A stretch of 64,000 bases of DNA from Acanthosepion pharaonis (GCA_903632075.3 CAHIKZ030005578.1:1100001-1164000), one strand, 5' to 3'. Shown: positions 39,301-43,955, counted from the first letter of the stretch. The notes: generated by a model from the letters alone, not told the origin. Program-made: numbers and translations.

Positions 39301-40759
39301 TTATTCAACTGTTGATCAGAGCAGCCTCTCAAGACGCTATGCAAGAGTTCGGGCTCTTAACTACCAGTCGGGAACATCAACCAGAAAACTGCGAATCCGG
39401 TACCTCAGTATGAAGAGACACTGCCACCAAACACACACATCACAAATTCATGACAGCACCAGTATTAAGGCCTGAGAAAAGGCAAGTAATCGGGAACCCT
39501 TTCCTAAACAGGAAACAAGATATGAGCCTCTACTCCTGTTCAATTTAAGAGGGAGAAGTATGAACCGAGCGATATATTGGTGAACAGAAGAAAGGAGCCA
39601 TCTCTCTAACATTCAATTTACTTAATCGTTGACTATTTATTTTCAGCAGTAGTACTGGAGTCATTCAGTAACGTAATGCAAGTTGTCACATTCACATAGA
39701 CCCAACACGAGGAAAGATACAGATCTGACGCATCGGGATAATGAAAATAAGTCGTACTTAATTTATGGAGCCACGAGACCAACCATTGAACTAACTGCTT
39801 TTATTGATGAAAGAAAAAAATGCATAAAATATTTTTTTCGTATATTTAGAGACATTAAAAGTTGTATGCAATATTTAGTATGGCCGCATTGGGATAAACT
39901 AGACCCTCAACTTGGCGTAGAATGTAGGAATACAACTTAAAAACAACTTCTGCCATTCTGCTTGACAGCAAACCTAAATCACTTGGAAGTTCCTTGGCCA
40001 AAGGTTTCAGCTCTCTCCACGCATTATATTAATGTCAGGGCTTTAGACAAGCCAATATTGTAACATTGCAATGTCTTCATCAGTGAGAAACTTCTTTGTT
40101 GAATGCGATGTATAGAAAGGTGATCCATTATGTTGGAATATTTCACTTATCTGGAAATTAGTGAGTGTAGCTGTTCAGTGTTCAAACGATTTTATCAACT
40201 TCTTTTCCATTGATTTTGAAATAGCCCTAAAACCATCAAACTACCACCATCGAATTTTACGTTGTTGTATATTTTGGATAATTTCTTGCAACAATTGCTA
40301 TTCGGTAATATTCTCAAACAAACACCTGTATATCGACAGACTACTTAAATTTCCTTTTACTTTGTTAATGAAATAAATGAGTTTGTATAATTCTTAAAAT
40401 CCTAATGTGCGGCTTTTAAATTCCACAAAGCCTGAAATTTACGTTACTTCACTTATTTTTTATTTGTTTGTTTCTCTTCAGGTGCCGTTGTGGGGATTGT
40501 CATTGGATGCCTTGTAGCATGTGCGATTGGTATCGGATTGTTCGTATTCTACATGAAAAAAGAAAAAGCGAAGCCACAACGGAGTATAATCATGCGATCG
40601 ACGACGACGTCGACAACTGGCGTTGGTGATTTTGTATCGCGTGATCCTTTCCGTCCACCTCGTACGTTCAACGCAATGGACGGTGAGTTGGCCGACACTG
40701 CTCCACCAAGCTACGAACAAGCGATACGCAGTAACTACAGCGTGTCCGATACTTTCTAA
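2309..40759 (+). CDS. Eight-exon gene (5' incomplete) for a cysteine-rich single-pass membrane protein
   Basis: Exons are 2309-2439, 6180-6276, 23700-23839, 24257-24404, 28395-28525, 31163-31280, 34574-34818 and 40482-40759. Every junction has AG acceptor and GT donor, and the joined frame is open for 428 codons to a TAA. Layout in residues: cysteine modules 1-300, a linker with Ser/Thr and Asn, a transmembrane helix about 338-361, basic stop-transfer residues KKEKAK at 362-367, and a tail with PPSY at 411-414. Even-numbered exons 2, 4 and 6 end in Cys plus a split Arg codon. Exons 1/5 and 3/7 share exact cysteine spacing, so the ectodomain arose by internal duplication. The signal peptide and first exon must lie before position 1 or be unrecognised. 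The family is unknown to me; a cell-surface role is inferred from topology only. Introns total about 37 kb and are full of transposons. Confidence 0.85.
3545..3870. repeat. Foldback (inverted) repeat with hammerhead-like cores
   Basis: The left arm (about 3545-3670) is the degenerate reverse complement of the right arm (about 3745-3870). Shared blocks include the segment around GTTTCGGA and the segment GAACCGAACCC. Read outward, each arm resembles the TGACGAAGG ... CCGAAAC type sequence found in Penelope-like long terminal regions. The left arm keeps CTGACGA and GAAAC on the minus strand; the right arm is more decayed. It lies in intron 1. Confidence 0.6.
3595..3637 (-). ncRNA. Hammerhead-ribozyme-like motif (degenerate)
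   Basis: On the minus strand the order is CAC, CTGACGA, a weak hairpin, GAAA, CGTC, GTG. CAC and GTG can pair as helix I, CTGANGA and GAAA are the catalytic boxes, and cleavage would fall after GTC. Helix II is poor and needs one unpaired base next to the first box, so activity is doubtful. Confidence 0.35.
3871..4743. other. Intron 1 sequence, no recognised feature
   Basis: AT-rich, stop-rich in all frames. No transposon protein similarity or clear repeat structure was seen. Confidence 0.5.
4752..6087 (+). mobile_element. hAT-superfamily DNA transposon relic with TIRs and 8-bp target duplication
   Basis: The ends are perfect 15-bp inverted repeats, CAGTGGCGTAGCTAG at 4752 and its complement ending at 6087. 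They are flanked by identical 8-bp direct repeats AAACTAAC at 4744-4751 and 6088-6095. An 8-bp duplication and CAGTG-type ends are hallmarks of hAT elements. The interior keeps only the C-terminal end of a transposase (5663-5798). At 1336 bp it is an internally deleted, non-autonomous copy. It sits in intron 1, just before exon 2. Another decayed sequence with repeated TCGGAAT words lies inside at 5232-5345, possibly a nested element. Confidence 0.88.
5663..5798 (+). pseudogene. C-terminal remnant of a hAT transposase
   Basis: The reading frame MSQSRLSDPAVLSIENEL continues through DFEDVIDQF to a TAG. LSDPAVLSIENEL followed by a DFxDVIDxF block resembles the C-terminal dimerisation region of hAT and ZMYM-like transposases. 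The catalytic residues and BED finger are absent. It supports the hAT call made from the TIRs and target duplication. Confidence 0.6.
6180..6276 (+). CDS. Exon 2 of the cysteine-rich membrane protein gene (module type B)
   Basis: 97 bp, acceptor after a long pyrimidine tract (TTTTTACTCTTTGATAG) and donor GTGAGT. It begins with two bases and ends with two (CG), giving a split Arg codon with the next exon. The peptide carries C-x12-C and then ...THLC followed by Arg, matching the C-x12-C and VC-Arg ending of the exon at 31163-31280. It lies 92 bp after the end of the hAT element (84 bp after its target duplication). A minus-strand reading frame across this exon is a shadow. Confidence 0.8.
6550..6596. 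repeat. (GT)n microsatellite
   Basis: About 23 uninterrupted GT units in intron 2. Confidence 0.95.
6597..7069. other. Intron 2 sequence before the Penelope-like element
   Basis: AT-rich. A 117-residue + strand frame (6718-7071) is low-complexity and ends beside the Penelope-like region. I cannot tell whether its last 40 residues belong to that element. Confidence 0.35.
7070..8443 (+). pseudogene. Penelope-like retroelement: reverse transcriptase and GIY-YIG remnants
   Basis: Collinear blocks on the + strand, in shifting frames, match the order of Penelope-like proteins. NFDVPMNAHNS is followed by the catalytic VGLYRDDG (about 7395-7418), then a KxVNFLDITF-type block, then CNCRSKAN with KNVVYQVTIFP (GIY-YIG endonuclease region, about 8035-8130). 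A C-terminal RCNLCLQEK and KCRHKNKFILP end in TAA at 8441-8443. Stops and frameshifts break it many times. The catalytic YxDD core and the Cys/His residues of the C-terminus are still readable. It continues into a 3' region bearing a hammerhead ribozyme. Confidence 0.75.
8662..8713. repeat. (TA)n microsatellite
   Basis: About 26 TA units within the Penelope-like 3' region. Any Tyr-Ile reading frame here is an artefact of the repeat. Confidence 0.95.
9262..9324 (+). ncRNA. Hammerhead ribozyme (Penelope-associated)
   Basis: All catalytic parts are present in order. CTGATGA is at 9272-9278 and helix II at 9279-9300 (GAT/ATC, one A-C mismatch, AATAT/ATATT, loop GCTT). GAAA is at 9301-9304, followed by a 3-bp helix III (ATA/TAT, loop AATC). 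Helix I is GTCGGT (9266-9271) pairing with ACTGAC (9315-9320), six pairs with one G-U, plus further pairs beyond an A-A mismatch. Cleavage would fall after T9314. A U at that site is allowed but less usual than C. Hammerheads of this kind are established in Penelope-like elements. Confidence 0.75.
9341..9402. repeat. (TA)n microsatellite after the Penelope-like 3' end
   Basis: About 31 TA units, immediately after a T-run that follows the ribozyme. Confidence 0.95.
9559..9753 (+). CDS. Small reading frame with one C2H2 zinc finger, probably transposon-derived
   Basis: A 64-codon frame whose last third is YCTICGFVRRSQATLKRH followed by IRHKHKN and a stop. C-x2-C, twelve residues, then His pairs fits a C2H2 finger. 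It stands between (TA)n and (GATA)n tracts with no splice partners that I could identify. Single C2H2 fingers are common in LINE proteins, so a transposon fragment is likelier than a host gene. The start codon is uncertain. Confidence 0.4.
   Translation: MCQNSIRNFEISRIDRLIDGIQRRKASANIPVVMSQDHRYCTICGFVRRSQATLKRHIRHKHKN
9808..9844. repeat. (GATA)n microsatellite
   Basis: Nine tandem GATA units. Confidence 0.95.
9845..10768. other. Intron 2 sequence with a possible decayed transposon end
   Basis: Mostly featureless. At 10600-10660 the string GGGCAACC followed by GTGGGCCGCA resembles the ends of some hAT-type MITEs, but no partner inverted repeat was found. Confidence 0.3.
10769..10861. repeat. 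15-bp minisatellite (AAAATGACTTTTTCT)n
   Basis: Six near-identical tandem copies, one with a TTCCTT variation. This is the only clear minisatellite in intron 2. Confidence 0.9.
10862..13694. other. Intron 2, AT-rich, with a dispersed repeat around 11640-12310
   Basis: The part at 12261-12291 (TCGTGTATGGACG then CCGTATTTACAAAA) recurs inverted at 36378-36407. The part at 11650-11790 resembles 59900-60040. Both indicate an old interspersed repeat family. No coding similarity was seen. Confidence 0.5.
13695..14350 (+). mobile_element. 3' part of a degenerate LINE (RTE-like C-terminal region)
   Basis: Broken + strand frames read YMGSVLTKNGK, then ETKKRFLDCYVLSILLYG, KVQLKFFGCIMREAG and KLWRAIITHVLKG. 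This is the thumb and C-terminal region typical of RTE-type and related LINEs: KYLGS...T..G, a YG block, an RRL.RxRxRQLKFFGH block and a terminal LWR block. Several stops and frameshifts are present. A shorter relative of its 3' end is at 48040-48305. Confidence 0.7.
14351..14842. other. Intron 2 sequence, no recognised feature
   Basis: AT-rich. Frames here are stop-rich or run into the following microsatellite. Confidence 0.4.
14843..14930. repeat. (CA)n-(TA)n compound microsatellite
   Basis: A CA run followed by about 36 TA units. Tyr-Ile frames on both strands come from this repeat. Confidence 0.95.
15059..15096. repeat. (TA)n microsatellite
   Basis: About 18 TA units in intron 2. Confidence 0.95.
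15097..15819. other. Intron 2, AT-rich, nothing recognised
   Basis: Stop-rich in all frames. No repeats or transposon motifs seen. Confidence 0.4.
15820..15868. repeat. (TA)n microsatellite
   Basis: About 24 TA units, adjoining the repeat at 15869-16140. Confidence 0.95.
15869..16140 (+). repeat. Interspersed SINE-like repeat
   Basis: A GC-richer block between two microsatellites. The part ATTCACCTATGTG ... CTCTCCAGCTATGGGTAAAT (15984-16036) recurs, diverged, at 45327-45402 downstream of the 5S-like sequence. I infer a shared SINE core or tail domain. No clear RNA polymerase III promoter was found at this copy. Confidence 0.45.
16145..16405. repeat. Compound (TA)/(CA)/(TACA) microsatellite
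   Basis: About 260 bp of interleaved TA, CA and ATACAT units. Long Tyr-Ile-Cys-Val frames on both strands are repeat artefacts. Confidence 0.95.
16410..19460 (-). mobile_element. Degenerate LINE on the minus strand: endonuclease, reverse transcriptase and zinc-finger tail
   Basis: Reading from high to low coordinate: an APE-type endonuclease piece (LLILEDFNARVGKD, about 19180-19260) and then LINYIITRKRDSSDV with SAECGTDHN (about 18950-19050). Next comes an RT core with KAFDTVSQDALW, a VKQGDIPAPTLLSIFIF block (17680-17930) and the catalytic box LYGDDVDFLAH near 17560. After that are RRVWAARDITNHTKVCVYRA (17220-17290) and a Cys/His-rich tail to about 16450. Stops separate the blocks, so it is dead. 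The clade was not assigned. Confidence 0.8.
19600..20475. repeat. Large foldback element with internally duplicated arms
   Basis: The left arm (about 19600-19815) holds two diverged copies of a roughly 120-bp unit containing ATTTACCA(T/C)TTTATAAAG. The right arm (about 20225-20475) holds two copies of the same unit in the opposite orientation. Spacer about 400 bp. No coding content. It resembles a MITE or foldback element. Confidence 0.6.
20960..21104 (-). mobile_element. Possible 3' end of the Helitron relic
   Basis: Just beyond the helicase C-terminus, the minus strand has two short hairpins, GGGCTGAAGGCCC and AGCCCTCCGTGGGAGCT. A 3' hairpin is typical of Helitron ends, but I could not fix the terminal CTRR. 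Confidence 0.3.
21105..22700 (-). pseudogene. Helitron PIF1-like helicase, degenerate
   Basis: From high to low coordinate: an N-terminal block LRNFGPAILV (near 22560), then GGIFFLNAPGGTGKTFVSNF with a complete Walker A GGTGKT (about 22330-22380) and VASSGFAVTLLPGERTAH. Helicase-like pieces continue through 21300-21600, ending with AHGQLYAVYSRFGN and KLFVLISN (about 21150-21220). The latter matches the C-terminal SHGQLYVACSRV block of Helitron-encoded PIF1 helicases. The Rep nuclease is absent and frames are broken. Confidence 0.8.
22701..23699. other. End of intron 2, no recognised gene
   Basis: The first 60 bp may be Helitron sequence. The rest is AT-rich intron leading to the exon 3 acceptor. 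Confidence 0.4.
23700..23839 (+). CDS. Exon 3 of the cysteine-rich membrane protein gene (module type A2)
   Basis: 140 bp, acceptor TGTGTATTTTAG and donor GTAGGT, one base in and one base out. It completes the split Arg codon from exon 2. Cysteine spacing is C-x8-C-x24-C (SCTGNWARNNC ... HIQC), identical to exon 7. CQNRTG contains an N-glycosylation sequon. It is separated from exon 2 by a 17.4-kb transposon-filled intron and from exon 4 by only 417 bp. Confidence 0.88.
24257..24404 (+). CDS. Exon 4 of the cysteine-rich membrane protein gene (module type B)
   Basis: 148 bp, acceptor AAATTTCAG and donor GTAAAC, two bases in and two out. Encodes C-x11-C (ACSLSNIERRIDHC), an acidic stretch with DPVPDW, and ends TFVC plus split Arg. 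This is the longest of the three B exons; the extra residues lie between the second and third Cys. It directly follows exon 3 across the shortest intron of the gene. Confidence 0.88.
24910..25466. mobile_element. Short TIR element with TA target duplication (Tc1/mariner-like MITE)
   Basis: Inverted ends CCGGGTGTAACAG(T/C)AAAAT occur at 24910 and, complemented, at 25466. They are flanked by TA on both sides (24908-24909 and 25467-25468). Length 557 bp, no transposase frame. TA duplication with a TIR fits Tc1/mariner-type elements. It lies in intron 4. Confidence 0.65.
25467..27549. other. Intron 4, mostly AT-rich
   Basis: Holds a short (TA)n tract at 26874-26889 and a dispersed repeat at 26640-26780. 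The latter shares blocks such as GAATTAATATT and ACAGAAAAGATCC, inverted, with 58290-58410. No coding similarity. Confidence 0.4.
27550..27845 (+). mobile_element. LINE 3' fragment
   Basis: The + strand reads LSPDLKWNSCIQSIAKDAGK and then a KMEYLCAGAGQSS type block. It aligns with 33845-33990 (LKWNPYIRSIAKDGGK) and with the beginning of the window. Frames are broken. Confidence 0.65.
27845..28170 (+). repeat. Interspersed repeat, copy 1 (left of exon 5)
   Basis: Shares ATATCAAC, TTATTTAATGCC, TGTATTGCTG, GGGACCCTAACAGGTGCTA and TTTATCGTCATACCCAG with 29795-30240, where the copy is inverted. The family contains short tandem units around TGTATTGCTGGTAATATTT. Confidence 0.7.
28395..28525 (+). 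CDS. Exon 5 of the cysteine-rich membrane protein gene (module type A1)
   Basis: 131 bp, acceptor CAACTTTTCAG and donor GTAAGT, one base in and one out. C-x7-C-x21-C (CYDHLISKC ... RFLCKKG) matches exon 1 exactly in length, phase and spacing. It is the first exon of the second half of the duplicated ectodomain. Inverted copies of one interspersed repeat lie on either side of it (27845-28170 and 29795-30240). Confidence 0.88.
28526..29794. other. Intron 5, first part, nothing recognised
   Basis: A 69-codon + strand frame at 29134-29343 contains several Cys. It lacks the phase and acceptor needed for an exon of this gene, and I give it no function. Confidence 0.35.
29795..30240 (-). repeat. 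Interspersed repeat, copy 2 (inverted, right of exon 5)
   Basis: The reverse complement of this stretch matches copy 1 in order along its length. It carries about four units with TGTATTGCTGGTA, against about two in copy 1. The arms are roughly 1.6 kb apart and enclose exon 5. Confidence 0.7.
31163..31280 (+). CDS. Exon 6 of the cysteine-rich membrane protein gene (module type B)
   Basis: 118 bp, acceptor CCAATTCTATAG and donor GTGAGT, two bases in and two out (CG, completing Arg with the next exon). Encodes KC-x12-C, then a helix and DKAHVC plus Arg. It was found by asking for the phase needed between exons 5 and 7. No stop occurs in the required frame. The acceptor tract is only moderately pyrimidine-rich, so it is slightly less certain than its neighbours. 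Confidence 0.8.
31380..32530 (-). mobile_element. Degenerate LINE, minus strand (CR1/Jockey-like)
   Basis: Blocks from high to low coordinate: ISRRHLTGFAKLKGYDTSGR, then an IVLGSKLSLIFINNL block, then an IYAGDPTIYS block where YADD is expected, then QSVVSWSKKWFVNFNASKT. The 3' part runs to about 31380. The YAGD form and many stops show it is inactive. Same family as the copies at 32755-34400 and 36670-39290. It lies in intron 6. Confidence 0.75.
32707..32754. repeat. (TA)n microsatellite
   Basis: About 24 TA units between two oppositely oriented LINE fragments. Confidence 0.95.
32755..34400 (+). mobile_element. Degenerate LINE, plus strand (CR1/Jockey-like)
   Basis: Blocks: GKAKLFASIFDLNSTL (about 32900), FDKAWHKGLLHKLSSYGITG (33400-33460), VINKGVPQGLLLGSTLFLLY (about 33540-33600), YPDDTMVYS (about 33647-33673), LKWNPYIRSIAKDGGK, then the 3' region shared with positions 1-370. 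The catalytic YxDD is intact here, but several frameshifts break the protein. It ends just upstream of exon 7. Confidence 0.78.
34574..34818 (+). CDS. Exon 7 of the cysteine-rich membrane protein gene (A2 module plus stalk)
   Basis: 245 bp, acceptor TTGTCTTTTACAG and donor GTCAGT, one base in and one out. The first half has C-x8-C-x24-C (ACAADAAQHEC ... KNHC), the same spacing as exon 3. The second half is a cysteine-free stalk rich in Ser, Thr and Asn with an NSS sequon. The donor is weaker than the others. Reading through it gives an in-frame stop at 34857-34859, before any membrane segment. Confidence 0.85.
34819..36669. other. Intron 7, first part
   Basis: AT-rich. Contains a (GT)n tract at 36343-36367, a copy of the dispersed repeat at 36378-36407 and a perfect 14-bp inverted repeat at 36427-36440/36463-36476. 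No coding similarity. Confidence 0.45.
36427..36476. repeat. Perfect 14-bp inverted repeat (hairpin)
   Basis: TTTACTATAGTTAC at 36427-36440 and its exact complement at 36463-36476, with a 22-nt spacer. It sits beside the dispersed repeat copy. Confidence 0.85.
36670..39290 (-). mobile_element. Degenerate LINE, minus strand, with endonuclease and reverse transcriptase
   Basis: From high to low coordinate: an endonuclease start (LVLCETNLNSLISSSDFSIP, about 38940-39010), a linker with SRHNHFF-like residues (38000-38340), and an RT opening KASGGDGIPAIAVKKC (37740-37800). Then come ARSMSDMLTVVTEYQ, VVALDISKAFNRVWHAGLL (about 37380-37440), IHQGSILGPILFLIFIN (about 37200) and IYGDNTTIYS (about 36870-36900) in place of YADD. 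It is the most complete copy of this family here, but broken by stops. It lies in intron 7. Confidence 0.82.
37003..37070. repeat. Short minisatellite, unit about TAGGCAATAGGCG
   Basis: Five to six imperfect tandem units inside the minus-strand LINE, interrupting its 3' coding region. Confidence 0.75.
39291..40481. other. End of intron 7, nothing recognised
   Basis: Several short frames without similarity. It ends in the strong pyrimidine tract of the exon 8 acceptor. Confidence 0.4.
40482..40759 (+). CDS. Exon 8 (terminal): transmembrane helix and PPSY cytoplasmic tail
   Basis: Follows a strong acceptor (TTTGTTTCTCTTCAG). The first codons encode a small-residue-rich hydrophobic helix (VVGIVIGCLVACAIGIGLF), then KKEKAK, consistent with a type I stop-transfer. 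The tail is Ser/Thr-rich, has APPSYEQAIR, and ends SDTF before TAA at 40757-40759. PPxY motifs are established ligands of WW domains, for example in Nedd4-type ubiquitin ligases; use of this one is inferred. Codons are more GC-rich than the surrounding intron, as expected for real coding sequence. Confidence 0.9.
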
Positions 40760-40812
40760 CATTTTTTACACCTAAAAATACGGAAAATCGACTAAATAAT
40801 TCTTACACCCAA

Positions 40813-40818
40813 AATAAA
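40813..40818 (+). terminator. Probable poly(A) signal AATAAA of the cysteine-rich gene
   Basis: An AATAAA lies 54 bp after the stop codon. It is followed by AT-rich DNA and then a (TA)n tract from about 40860. This would give a very short 3' UTR. AATAAA is frequent by chance in DNA this AT-rich, so transcript evidence decides. Confidence 0.45.
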
Positions 40819-40858
40819 AATATTTGTGAATATCCTAAAATTCACACATAAATATAAG

Positions 40859-40859
<1 letters not shown>

Positions 40860-40899
<40 letters not shown>
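40860..40899. repeat. (TA)n microsatellite downstream of the cysteine-rich gene
   Basis: About 20 TA units, about 100 bp after the stop codon. Confidence 0.95.
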
Positions 40900-40903
<4 letters not shown>

Positions 40904-40964
40904 AGAACGAATAAAAGAGAGCTCAATACATAGAGCAATATTATTTATTTTATAATATTAAAAC

Positions 40965-41022
40965 AAAAACATGTAAGAATCTCTAAACAATTTCAAATGT
41001 GTATCGATTCTTACATGTTTTT
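40965..41022. repeat. Perfect 17-bp inverted repeat
   Basis: AAAAACATGTAAGAATC at 40965-40981 and its exact complement at 41006-41022, with a 24-nt loop. It lies about 200 bp past the stop codon. If transcribed it would form a stable hairpin; it may equally be a decayed transposon end. Confidence 0.8.
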
Positions 41023-41099
41023 CTTGTAATATCCTAAAATATATACACACACACACAAACGCGTGTTTTCTGTATGTTTTTTGACTGGAGAGGTATTTC

Positions 41100-41800
41100 T
41101 ATTAAGTTTTATATAAGTATATGTAAGTTCTTTTTTTAGACTTAGCGAGTGTAGAAATTATCCTAATGACTCTCCGTCCCGAGCACTTTCGACTGATCTA
41201 TCAGTTATTTTCAAGGATTTTTGTTGTGTTAGTGTAAACGGTGTATAAGTTGCTAAAAGGTAGACATATTCTTAATTCCTGCATACGGCCAGTTCATTAT
41301 GACCGTGTTCATAATTGATAGTAATTGTATGTGTTTTGTTTTTATGATAATTTTTTAGGATTAATTTTTTCCATTATTTTTAAACACTTTTTATAGTTGA
41401 AGTTAAGTTTCACATTTGTGTCGACAAATATATTGTGTATCGAGGTTGTTAGGTTTCCATGCTGGTTTAAATATGTCCATATGGAGGTCTATGTGGGAGT
41501 CAACAGCCTTCATAACCTAATGGTAGTATATTCAAGATAACTATATCTGAATTTGTTTTCGTCTTGATCACAGTTCCCTTTGGGGCATTTTAATTCGTAA
41601 ATGATGTTGGTCTTATGCAGTTTTTATTTAGTAGGGAATTGTTATAGCTCATCATAAGGTAGGCTGTTTTCAATTTTTTGTAGTAAAAAATTAACTTCAT
41701 ATGTTTAATTTGTTCAACCGGAGTGAAATTGATTTTATAACATTCGTTCAGTTTGTAATTTCTATGCATTTTGCTTTCGATAAAATATATTAATGTTATT
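41100..41800 (-). pseudogene. Penelope-like remnant with GIY-YIG region
   Basis: On the minus strand, NAPKGNCDQDENKF (about 41545-41600) followed by YTTIRL-like residues matches the CPxGNCDQxxNxYIG...TTTT block of one Penelope-like lineage. Heavily broken. The downstream (lower-coordinate) side carries a hammerhead-like motif at 41178-41216. Confidence 0.5.
41178..41216 (-). ncRNA. Hammerhead-like motif
   Basis: The minus strand reads CCTTGAAAATA, hairpin ACTGA/TCAGT, CGAAAGTGCTCGG. It has the same layout as the motifs at 42194 and 43719. The first catalytic box is mutated, so it should be inactive. Confidence 0.3.
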
Positions 41801-41855
41801 CATATTATCTCTGTGAGCTGTGTTATTTTGCATATTACACAACTATACATATATT

Positions 41856-41906
<51 letters not shown>

Positions 41907-41909
41907 TAT

Positions 41910-41943
<34 letters not shown>
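41856..41943. repeat. (CA)n/(TA)n microsatellite
   Basis: TA runs broken by a GAGAG island and preceded by CA units. Confidence 0.95.
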
Positions 41944-42193
41944 GCATTAAATTTAAAAATGACATTCTAGGTAATGACATTCTAGATAAAATATTAATGA
42001 TGCATTATGTAATGAATACGCAAGTTTAGTATGCACACACACATACACACACACACACACATATGCATGTTTCATTAAAAACGACAGACAAGGTACTACG
42101 GTTGAGTTTTTTATTTAATTTTTCTTGTGTTCTGACAAGAGCTTTCTTTTCTGGACAAAGAGTGTGTAAGAACTGTTCGAATGTTCTGTATTT

Positions 42194-42232
42194 CCGAGCG
42201 CTTTCGGCTATACCTTTAGCTATTATCAAGGA
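42194..42232 (-). ncRNA. Hammerhead-like motif
   Basis: The minus strand reads CCTTGATAATA, hairpin GCTA/TAGC, CGAAAGCGCTCGG. CC could pair with the final GG as a minimal helix I. The CTGATGA box is altered to TTGATAA. Confidence 0.3.
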
Positions 42233-42411
42233 TGATTCAATTATCAGCTTAGTAGAGTGTGTGTGTTCTGTGTATGTTCAGTGTGTGGTAGTGATGTTTT
42301 TAGTTTCCGAATACGGTTAGCACATTGTGGCTTTGTTCATAGTTAATATTGTTAAGAGTTGGCTTTTTTTTTTTATTATTAGAGCTTCCATTATTTGGAC
42401 GGCTGTTTCGT

Positions 42412-42414
<3 letters not shown>

Positions 42415-42472
<58 letters not shown>
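42415..42472. repeat. (TA)n microsatellite
   Basis: About 28 TA units. Confidence 0.95.
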
Positions 42473-42474
<2 letters not shown>

Positions 42475-42728
42475 GTAAAAATATAGTTTTAACATATGGT
42501 ATGTTTATGGGTTAAAGGGCTCAATATTAAGAACATAACGTATGTAAATATAAAAGTGGACATTGAGGTCAACACAGTGTTAAATTTTGTCCGTATTTAA
42601 TGGCTGTCAGAAACAACCAGAGCTACATTATCTCTTTACCTTAGGCCACACAAAAACGCCATCCGGCCAGTTGATTCCCTTTATACAAGTAGAAGAGAAT
42701 GAAACAGTATACAGCTATTCCCAATTTA

Positions 42729-42730
<2 letters not shown>

Positions 42731-42777
<47 letters not shown>
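42731..42777. repeat. (TA)n microsatellite
   Basis: About 23 TA units. Confidence 0.95.
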
Positions 42778-42779
<2 letters not shown>

Positions 42780-43265
42780 GTCTATTTGAGTAGTAACCTT
42801 TCATTAAATACAGCAGACAAGGAAGATTTAATTTTTTATTAAGTTTTTCCAGCATCCTTACATTTTTCCGTTTTGTAGGATTAAGGAAGTACAAAAAATT
42901 CCATCATTTTCATTGTCACAAGAGCGCATAGATAGATAGATAATAAAATCATACAATAAAATATATAGAATCAAATATGATTGTCGAGAGCCCCAATGAG
43001 TGATTGAAAAATTACGAAACTGAATTGACCATCGATAAATATTGAACGTTATTACTTCTAAATTAACACCAATCGTGTGTGCGTGAGAGAGACAGACAGA
43101 CATTTGGTGAACTCTTTCACCGGAAGTTCGAAACTTTCTTGTATGCTTACAAGTTTTCTTTACTTATTGGGATTTTATTTCTTTTGCACAAAATAATCTC
43201 AATTCCTCTTGATTGTAAATACACACACACACACACATACGCGCATAAGACATGTCGCAATGAAT

Positions 43266-43900
43266 AATTTAGACAAGTCTTGTCTACTTATTCTCATATT
43301 CCCAGACAAGCTTCTTAGTATCCTTATCAAAGGAAGAGAGAAAATTAACATGTTGATACATATTCATTTATTCTGAGTACTTTCATCATCAGGGTGTTGT
43401 TTCTAAGACAAAATTGTTGTATTCAACTGAAAGTTAATTTTAATTTTAAGTACGATTTAGTTTTCGCCATATAAACATCCGGGAATTTTGAAATGTCCAT
43501 TTTTTTTAAACCAACACTTAATAAATTTAATTATGAATACTACACTACTTTTTTCAAAAGTTTACAGTAGTTAAAAACCCAGATATTTTAAACTAATAGT
43601 TTGTTTAACATCGTGAAATCTAAACCGTACAGAGTACATAACCTTAGCGTTTGTTATTTCAGAGTATAAAAAAATAACTTTCAGATGAACACAACAATTT
43701 TATTTTAGAAAAAAAACACCCTGATGATGACATTGTGCTAATGTCGAAAGTACTCGGAATAAATGAATATGTATTACCATGGTATATTTTTCTATCTTCC
43801 TTTAATAAGTATAATAAGAAACTTGTCCATGAATATGAGAGAATCTTATTGAAAATAACAGACAAAACTTGTCTAAATTATTCACCGAGACATGTCTTAA
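43266..43900. repeat. Foldback element with a hammerhead-like core in its right arm
   Basis: The arms at about 43266-43440 and 43665-43900 are inverted copies. Shared blocks include GACAAG, CTTCCTTT, ACATATTCATTTATTC, GAGTACTTTC and CATCATCAGGGTGTT. The spacer is about 230 bp. The left arm lacks the hairpin between CTGATGA and GAAAG that the right arm keeps. Confidence 0.7.
43719..43757 (+). ncRNA. Hammerhead-like motif with intact catalytic boxes
   Basis: CC, CTGATGA (43721-43727), one extra T, a perfect 6-bp hairpin GACATT/AATGTC with loop GTGCT, GAAA (43746-43749), GTAC, TC, GG. Both boxes are intact and cleavage would follow the TC. The extra T before helix II and a 2-bp helix I make activity uncertain. 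Confidence 0.4.
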
Positions 43901-43920
43901 TGAAAACATCCTGCCAAAAT

Positions 43921-43955
43921 ATATCTATATATAATATATATATAATATATATCTC

